The translations under genes were made by a program, and so were the position numbers. A stretch of DNA of 22,744 nt from Clostridia bacterium (lineage in GTDB: Bacteria > Bacillota > Clostridia > Monoglobales > Firm-18), in NCBI GenBank assembly GCA_017408205.1, contig JAFQVC010000026.1, positions 1 through 22,744 on the forward strand. The letters are read 5' to 3'. Below the pieces are notes generated by a model that worked only from the letters and a program-made list of their open reading frames with translations, was not told where the DNA came from and ran no database searches. Of this stretch, positions 18,712 to 22,744 are shown in pieces (within the stretch, counting starts at the first letter, position 1; the number at the start of each line of letters is the position of its first letter).

Positions 18712-19548
18712 ATGGATAACAAACAGTTGAAACTTCATGCGGCAAACATCAGAAAAAACATTTTAACTGCAGTGCATTCACCAAAATCAGGTCATCCTGG
18801 CGGTTCTTTATCCGTTTGTGATTTGCTTACTTTTTTGTACTTTGAGGTGATGAATATTGACCCCGAAAATCCGACAAACCCGTCTCGCGACAGATTTGTT
18901 TTATCTAAGGGACATGCTGCACCTGCTTTATACAGCACACTTGCAGAACGTGGCTTTTTCCCAACTGAAGAAGTATGCAATTTCAGAAAATTCGGAAGCA
19001 ATCTTCAGGGGCATCCTGTTATGTATGTTCCCGGGGTTGATATGGCTACGGGTTCATTGGGACAAGGTATTTCTGCCGCTAACGGAATGGCGATTGCAGG
19101 TAAACTTGATAAGGCGGATTACCGCGTATATGCAGTTCTTGGTGACGGCGAATTACAGGAAGGTCAGGTATGGGAGGCAGCTATGTTTGCAGGGCACTAC
19201 AAACTTGATAACCTTTGTGCATTTGTTGACCACAACCATTTACAAATTGACGGTAACGTGGAAGACGTTATGAACCCCACACCAATAGATGAGAAATTCA
19301 AAGCATTTGGTTGGAACGTACTTACAACTGACGGTCACGATTTTGACCAGTTAAGAGATGCAATTAACAGCGCAAAATCATACGTTGGAAAACCCACAGT
19401 TATTATTTTAAATACCATAAAAGGCAAAGGCGTTTCATTTATGGAAAACCAGGTTAACTGGCATGGAAGTGCTCCGAACGATGAACAATATAAGCAGGCA
19501 ATTGATGAAATTGACCAATACATAGAAACTCTTGGAGGTGCATTATAA
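18712..19548 (+). CDS. Transketolase, N-terminal (TPP-binding) subunit
   Basis: 278 residues covering only the first domain of transketolase. It has HPGGSLSVCDL, LSKGHAAPALYS, GSLGQGISAANGMA, and the TPP/Mg motif beginning GDGELQEGQVWEA (residue 144) and ending in HNHLQIDG. Ribosome binding site AGGAGG is strong. The other half follows as a separate gene with a one-base overlap (TAATG), so the two should be made in equal amounts and form a heteromeric enzyme of the pentose phosphate pathway. Split transketolases are common in Clostridia and archaea (family knowledge). Substrate specificity is inferred from the family. Confidence 0.95.
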   Translation: MDNKQLKLHAANIRKNILTAVHSPKSGHPGGSLSVCDLLTFLYFEVMNIDPENPTNPSRDRFVLSKGHAAPALYSTLAERGFFPTEEVCNFRKFGSNLQGHPVMYVPGVDMATGSLGQGISAANGMAIAGKLDKADYRVYAVLGDGELQEGQVWEAAMFAGHYKLDNLCAFVDHNHLQIDGNVEDVMNPTPIDEKFKAFGWNVLTTDGHDFDQLRDAINSAKSYVGKPTVIILNTIKGKGVSFMENQVNWHGSAPNDEQYKQAIDEIDQYIETLGGAL

Positions 19549-20480
19549 TGTCAAACAAAATGGCTACAAGAGAAGCATACGGCAAAAAACTTGCTATGCT
19601 TGGTGAAACTACAGATATTATAGTAATGGATGCCGATTTATCCGGCTCAACAAAAACAGGTGAATTTGCCAAAAAGTTTCCTGAAAAATTTATTAACACA
19701 GGTATTGCCGAAGGAAATATGATGTCAACAGCAGCGGGCATTGCAACAACAGGTAAAACTGTTTTTGCAAGTTCTTTTGCTATGTTTGCTGCAGGACGTG
19801 CCTTTGAGCAAATCAGAAATTCAATATGCTATCCTAAATTAAATGTGAAAATCGGTGCTACACACGCAGGTATAAGCGTTGGTGAAGACGGTGCAACTCA
19901 TCAGTCAATAGAAGACATTGCTGTTATGCGTTCAGTTCCCAATATGGTTGTATTATCACCCGTTGACCAGTACGAAACTTATGCAGTTATAGATGCGGCC
20001 GTAAAATACAATGGCCCTGTTTACATACGTCTCGCAAGGTTACCCATTGAAAATATTTATGACGAAAACTATACCTTCGAAATTGGCAAAAGCCACACGT
20101 TAAAAGACGGTGACGACGTTACAATTATTGCTACCGGAATTATGGTAGGTGCGTCATTGGAAGCTGTAAATATGTTAAAAGAGCAGGGAATTAATGCGCG
20201 TCTTATTAATATGGCATCTATTAAGCCGATAGATAAAGATGCAATAATCAAAGCAGCGAAAGAAACAAAAGCAATCGTAACAGTAGAAGAACACAGTATT
20301 ATCGGCGGTTTGGGAAGCGCTGTATGTGAAGTTCTTTGCGAATGTGAGCCCGTTAAAGTAAAACGTATTGGTGTAGAAGACAGATTCGGTCAGTCAGGTA
20401 AGCCAGAACTGTTATTTGAAGAGTATGGCTTAACTGCTGAAAATATTGTTAAACAAACTATGAAATTGTTAGGTAAATAA
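19548..20480 (+). CDS. Transketolase, C-terminal (pyrimidine-binding) subunit
   Basis: 310 residues with the pyrimidine domain (catalytic Glu E55 in TGIAEGNMMS, followed by SSFAMFAAGRAFEQIRNSI and GEDGATHQSIEDIAVMRSV) and the C-terminal transketolase domain (VEEHSIIGGLGSAV). It completes the active site at the interface with the preceding subunit. ATG overlaps the upstream stop by one base and GGAGG lies ten bases upstream. A 1-deoxyxylulose-phosphate synthase was considered: the gene is split, and the order and length fit transketolase better. Confidence 0.95.
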   Translation: MSNKMATREAYGKKLAMLGETTDIIVMDADLSGSTKTGEFAKKFPEKFINTGIAEGNMMSTAAGIATTGKTVFASSFAMFAAGRAFEQIRNSICYPKLNVKIGATHAGISVGEDGATHQSIEDIAVMRSVPNMVVLSPVDQYETYAVIDAAVKYNGPVYIRLARLPIENIYDENYTFEIGKSHTLKDGDDVTIIATGIMVGASLEAVNMLKEQGINARLINMASIKPIDKDAIIKAAKETKAIVTVEEHSIIGGLGSAVCEVLCECEPVKVKRIGVEDRFGQSGKPELLFEEYGLTAENIVKQTMKLLGK

Positions 20481-20499
20481 CACGGAGGTATATTACATA

Positions 20500-21489
20500 A
20501 TGAGTTACAAACCGGCATCTTTTCTTGATAAATACGACAAAATCATTTTTGATTTAGATGGCGTTATTACAAACGAGCAACGATATTGGGATGCGGCAGC
20601 TTTAACTCTTTATCAATTATTTACCGAACCATTTGATGTAACTTATGCCGTTAATAATGTATCAATTATAAGAACGATAATTCTTTATCGTGACAAAATT
20701 GTAAAACTGTTAAAAAACCTCGGGGTTAATTCAAATTGGGACTTAACTTATGTCGTTTACGCTTTTTCAACAATTCTTGATACGTTTGACACGGTTACTA
20801 TTTACGAGAAAATTAAACGTCTTAATTTACCTGCATTACAGTTATACGATTACATTAAAGAAAATTCAGTAATTGGCGGCAGAGATGGAGATGGCTATAA
20901 GTACCTTATATCTGTTTATCAGGAATGGTATCTTGGTGATGAATTGTTTAAGAAAACCTATAATAAACCGATGACTGCCGAGGGAAAACCTGGGCTTGCA
21001 AATATGGAAGAACCATTACTTGATTTAGACAAAACAAGATTGGTTTTGGAAACTTTAAGCAAATATAAAACTATAGGTATTGCTTCGGGGCGTGTTTTCG
21101 AAGAAGCATTTTATCCTCTTGACAAATGGAAGATATTTGATTTGTTTGACAAAGATTATGTTTCAACTTATACAGACATAATAAATGCCGAAGAGCAAAC
21201 CGGTGTCTTTCCTTTGACAAAACCGCACTATTTTCTGTTTACCCGCAGTGCAGTAGGTAACACCGTTTCTTATTCTGATATTGTTGATAAAAAAATTAAC
21301 AAAGAAATATTAAAGAATACTCTTGCTGTTGGTGATGCGGGTGCCGATTTGTTTTCGGCACAACAGAGCGGAATGGATTTTCTTGCTGTGTTATCAGGCA
21401 TTGATGGTGCTAAATCACGTTCGTTTTTTGAGCAAAACAATGCTACATATATTATTAATAATATTTTCGATTTAATAGAGGAAGAATAG
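20500..21489 (+). CDS. HAD-family hydrolase with large cap, substrate unknown
   Basis: 329 residues. HAD motif I is DLDGV with D18 and D20, motif II is ASGR with S196, motif III is probably K241 (TKPH), and motif IV is GDAGAD with D279 and D283, so the catalytic set is complete. The stretch between motifs I and II, about 170 residues, is long and points to a big C1-type cap; typical phosphoglycolate phosphatases have about 80-90. It should be a phosphatase or phosphomutase on a small metabolite, but nothing in the sequence fixes which. CGGAGG precedes ATG. It follows transketolase by 19 bases and sits two bases before a fumarase-beta gene, so a link to sugar-phosphate or organic-acid metabolism is possible but unproved. 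Confidence 0.82.
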   Translation: MSYKPASFLDKYDKIIFDLDGVITNEQRYWDAAALTLYQLFTEPFDVTYAVNNVSIIRTIILYRDKIVKLLKNLGVNSNWDLTYVVYAFSTILDTFDTVTIYEKIKRLNLPALQLYDYIKENSVIGGRDGDGYKYLISVYQEWYLGDELFKKTYNKPMTAEGKPGLANMEEPLLDLDKTRLVLETLSKYKTIGIASGRVFEEAFYPLDKWKIFDLFDKDYVSTYTDIINAEEQTGVFPLTKPHYFLFTRSAVGNTVSYSDIVDKKINKEILKNTLAVGDAGADLFSAQQSGMDFLAVLSGIDGAKSRSFFEQNNATYIINNIFDLIEEE

Positions 21490-21491
21490 TA

Positions 21492-21998
21492 TTGACTAAA
21501 ATAATTGATTTGCCTTTAACTAAAGATAAAATAAAAGATTTAAAAGCAGGTGACAGCGTACTTTTAAACGGCGTTATATACACCGCAAGAGATGCTGCCC
21601 ATAAAAGAATGGTTGAAACAGGGAAATATCCTTTTGACATTAAAGAACAGGTTATATATTTTGCAGGGCCTACACCTAATAAAGATGGGCAGGTTATTGG
21701 TTCCTGCGGACCTACAACAAGTTCAAGAATGGATGCTTATTCCCCAACCCTTATTAAAGACGGTCTTACAGGAATGATAGGAAAAGGAGAAAGAGACCAG
21801 TCTGTTATTGATGCAATGAAAACCTACGGTGCAGTATATTTTGGTGCTATCGGTGGTTGCGGTGCATTAATTTCAAAATGTATCAAATCATCAACTGTTG
21901 TTGCTTACGATGATTTGGGTACTGAGGCGATAAGACAATTGACTGTGGAAAATTTTCCTGCAGTTGTTGTTATAGATAGTAAAGGAAATAAAATTTAA
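21492..21998 (+). CDS. Class I fumarate hydratase/tartrate dehydratase, beta-type subunit
   Basis: 168 residues, the expected length for the beta subunit. The block LLNGVIYTARDAAHKRM is at about 24-40, and the GPTPN and GQVIGSCGPTTSSRMD blocks follow at about 59-81. GMIGKGE and AIGGCGALISKCIK (C123, C130) are family blocks. The start is TTG 21492; there is no ATG near, and GAGG (21478-21481) at ten bases supports it, giving the usual N-terminus. The catalytic Fe-S cluster is carried by the alpha subunit in this family, but no alpha gene lies on either side. It must be elsewhere, or this gene serves another role. Confidence 0.9.
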   Translation: MTKIIDLPLTKDKIKDLKAGDSVLLNGVIYTARDAAHKRMVETGKYPFDIKEQVIYFAGPTPNKDGQVIGSCGPTTSSRMDAYSPTLIKDGLTGMIGKGERDQSVIDAMKTYGAVYFGAIGGCGALISKCIKSSTVVAYDDLGTEAIRQLTVENFPAVVVIDSKGNKI

Positions 21999-22013
21999 CG
22001 GAGGAATGAAAAA

Positions 22014-22217
22014 ATGAAACAAGTTACAAAAGATACTATTATTATTGACGTATTGCAGTTAGACGAAGGAACTGCAAAATTCTTCTTTGAGATTGGTATG
22101 CATTGTTTAGGTTGCCCTTCTGCAAGTGGAGAATCTATTGAACAGGCATGTGCTGTTCACGGCGTTGACGCTGACGAATTAGTAAACAAAATCAACGAAT
22201 ATCTTGCAGACAAATAA
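22014..22217 (+). CDS. DUF1858 domain protein
   Basis: The 67-residue protein has the family pattern: a short strand-helix start (TKDTIIIDVLQ), then the GMHCLGCPS block with a CXXC (C31, C34), and a third cysteine at C46 in EQACAVHGV. Such proteins are often fused to or near ScdA/hybrid-cluster-type redox proteins, and a redox or metal role is inferred from the CXXC. The molecular function is unknown. The start has ACGGAGG upstream; the gap from the fumarase-beta gene is 15 bases. Confidence 0.85.
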   Translation: MKQVTKDTIIIDVLQLDEGTAKFFFEIGMHCLGCPSASGESIEQACAVHGVDADELVNKINEYLADK

Positions 22218-22240
22218 TTAGAAGTAAGGAGGAGTTAAGT

Positions 22241-22531
22241 ATGTCTAAAACAGAAAAACAATACTTAACCTACAAAGGTAAGCCCCTTGTAAGAAGAGGA
22301 AATCTTATTTATTACGGAAATCACGAGGACAAATATATAGTTACTCTGAACATAACTGATACAACAAATTTAATAGACCTTGATATTGCTACAAACGTTG
22401 TTGTATCTTTGCAGACCAACGATGTTCCCGGTAAGGAAAAAGTACTTAACAAAGCAGAAAGAGAAGGTCTTTACGACGCTCTTGATTTAGGAGAATACTG
22501 GCTTACTGACAAACTTTCAGAAGAAGAATAA
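22241..22531 (+). CDS. Unrecognised 96-residue protein, last gene of the unit
   Basis: I do not recognise the family with certainty. The protein is acidic at the C-terminus (ends KLSEEE), has no signal peptide, transmembrane segment or cysteine, and looks like a small alpha/beta protein with hydrophobic strands (YIVTLNI and NVVVSLQT). The motif GLYDALDLGEYWL is near residues 75-88. AAGGAGGAG precedes the ATG by a good distance, and base composition matches its neighbours, so it is a real gene. It sits 23 bases after the DUF1858 gene and ends 1 base before the terminator hairpin, so it closes the unit. Confidence 0.75.
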   Translation: MSKTEKQYLTYKGKPLVRRGNLIYYGNHEDKYIVTLNITDTTNLIDLDIATNVVVSLQTNDVPGKEKVLNKAEREGLYDALDLGEYWLTDKLSEEE

Positions 22532-22532
22532 G

Positions 22533-22569
22533 AAAAATGCTTGTGGTAAAAACCACAAGCATTTTTTTT
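22533..22569 (+). terminator. Strong terminator, probably used from both sides
   Basis: A perfect 15-bp inverted repeat (22533-22547 and 22552-22566) with a loop of AAAA is followed by a run of eight T (22562-22569, part in the arm). On the other strand the hairpin begins directly after the stop of the convergent gene, and the arm supplies five T, so it can also end that transcript. Confidence 0.9.
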
Positions 22570-22744
22570 ATAGCGTTTCGTTTTCAAGCCATTTTTTACA
22601 AGCGTCAACCGCTTCTATATAGTCTTCGGTAATAATGGCATTAGTATGTAAAATTACGCCGTCAATTTTATTCTGTTTTATCAGTTCTTTTGCACTGTTT
22701 AACTGTTTTAAAACAACAGTTGCCTTGGCACTTTTTTCTCCGCC
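22568..22744 (-). CDS. Unidentified protein, C-terminal 58 residues (cut by window edge)
   Basis: On the minus strand an open frame runs from the right edge to TAA at 22568-22570. The fragment contains IDGVILHTNAIITEDYIEAV and ends WLENETL; it has an alpha/beta look with a hydrophobic strand (GVILHT) and helices on each side. I do not recognise the family. The frame is open for the whole stretch, matches the codon style of the window, and ends right at the shared terminator, which makes it a likely real gene whose start lies outside. Confidence 0.6.
   Translation of the reverse strand, partial: GGEKSAKATVVLKQLNSAKELIKQNKIDGVILHTNAIITEDYIEAVDACKKWLENETL

Overview
The window is a gene-dense, low-GC stretch of a bacterial chromosome. 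The gene order points to a Firmicute of the class Clostridia: miaB–ylbF–mutS–mutL–miaA–hfq followed by yggS–sepF–yggT–ylmH, then ligA, cysE–cysS–mrnC and a split transketolase. Strong AGGAGG-type ribosome binding sites, sigma-A type promoters and many UAA stops agree with this. Species cannot be fixed from sequence reading alone. I see no phage, insertion sequence, CRISPR array, tRNA or rRNA.

Layout. (1) Bases 1-418 are the end of an NADP-type glutamate dehydrogenase gene, closed by a perfect 14-bp hairpin terminator. (2) A textbook extended -10 promoter at 465-493 starts a 12-gene, 12.5-kb unit on the + strand: typA, miaB, a ylbF-family gene, mutS, mutL, miaA, hfq, an HlyD-like membrane-anchored protein, yggS, sepF, yggT and ylmH. 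The largest gap is 44 bp, and several genes touch or overlap. The unit mixes translation (TypA), tRNA A37 modification (MiaA, MiaB), mismatch repair (MutS, MutL), RNA regulation (Hfq, YlbF) and septum assembly (SepF). (3) Bases 13068-13404 hold a hairpin, a small cysteine-rich two-helix membrane protein on the - strand, and the ligA promoter, which has an inverted repeat inside it. (4) Bases 13405-22531 carry ligA and then a run of ten + strand genes: cysE, cysS, mrnC, a YitT-family membrane protein, the two halves of transketolase, a HAD phosphatase, a class I fumarase beta-type subunit, a DUF1858 protein and an unrecognised 96-residue protein. A strong hairpin closes this run and is probably shared with a convergent - strand gene cut by the right edge.

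How they fit. MiaA adds the isopentenyl group to A37 and MiaB methylthiolates it. MutS finds mismatches and the endonuclease-type MutL nicks the strand. CysE feeds cysteine synthesis while CysS charges tRNA-Cys, and Mini-III finishes 23S rRNA. The two transketolase halves should form one enzyme. The window is mostly conserved housekeeping DNA. The less explained parts are the small Cys-rich membrane protein, the inverted repeat in the ligA promoter, the HAD/orphan fumarase-beta/DUF1858/unknown cluster, and a 20-bp tandem duplication over the ylbF stop codon. No clearly new multi-gene system is evident.
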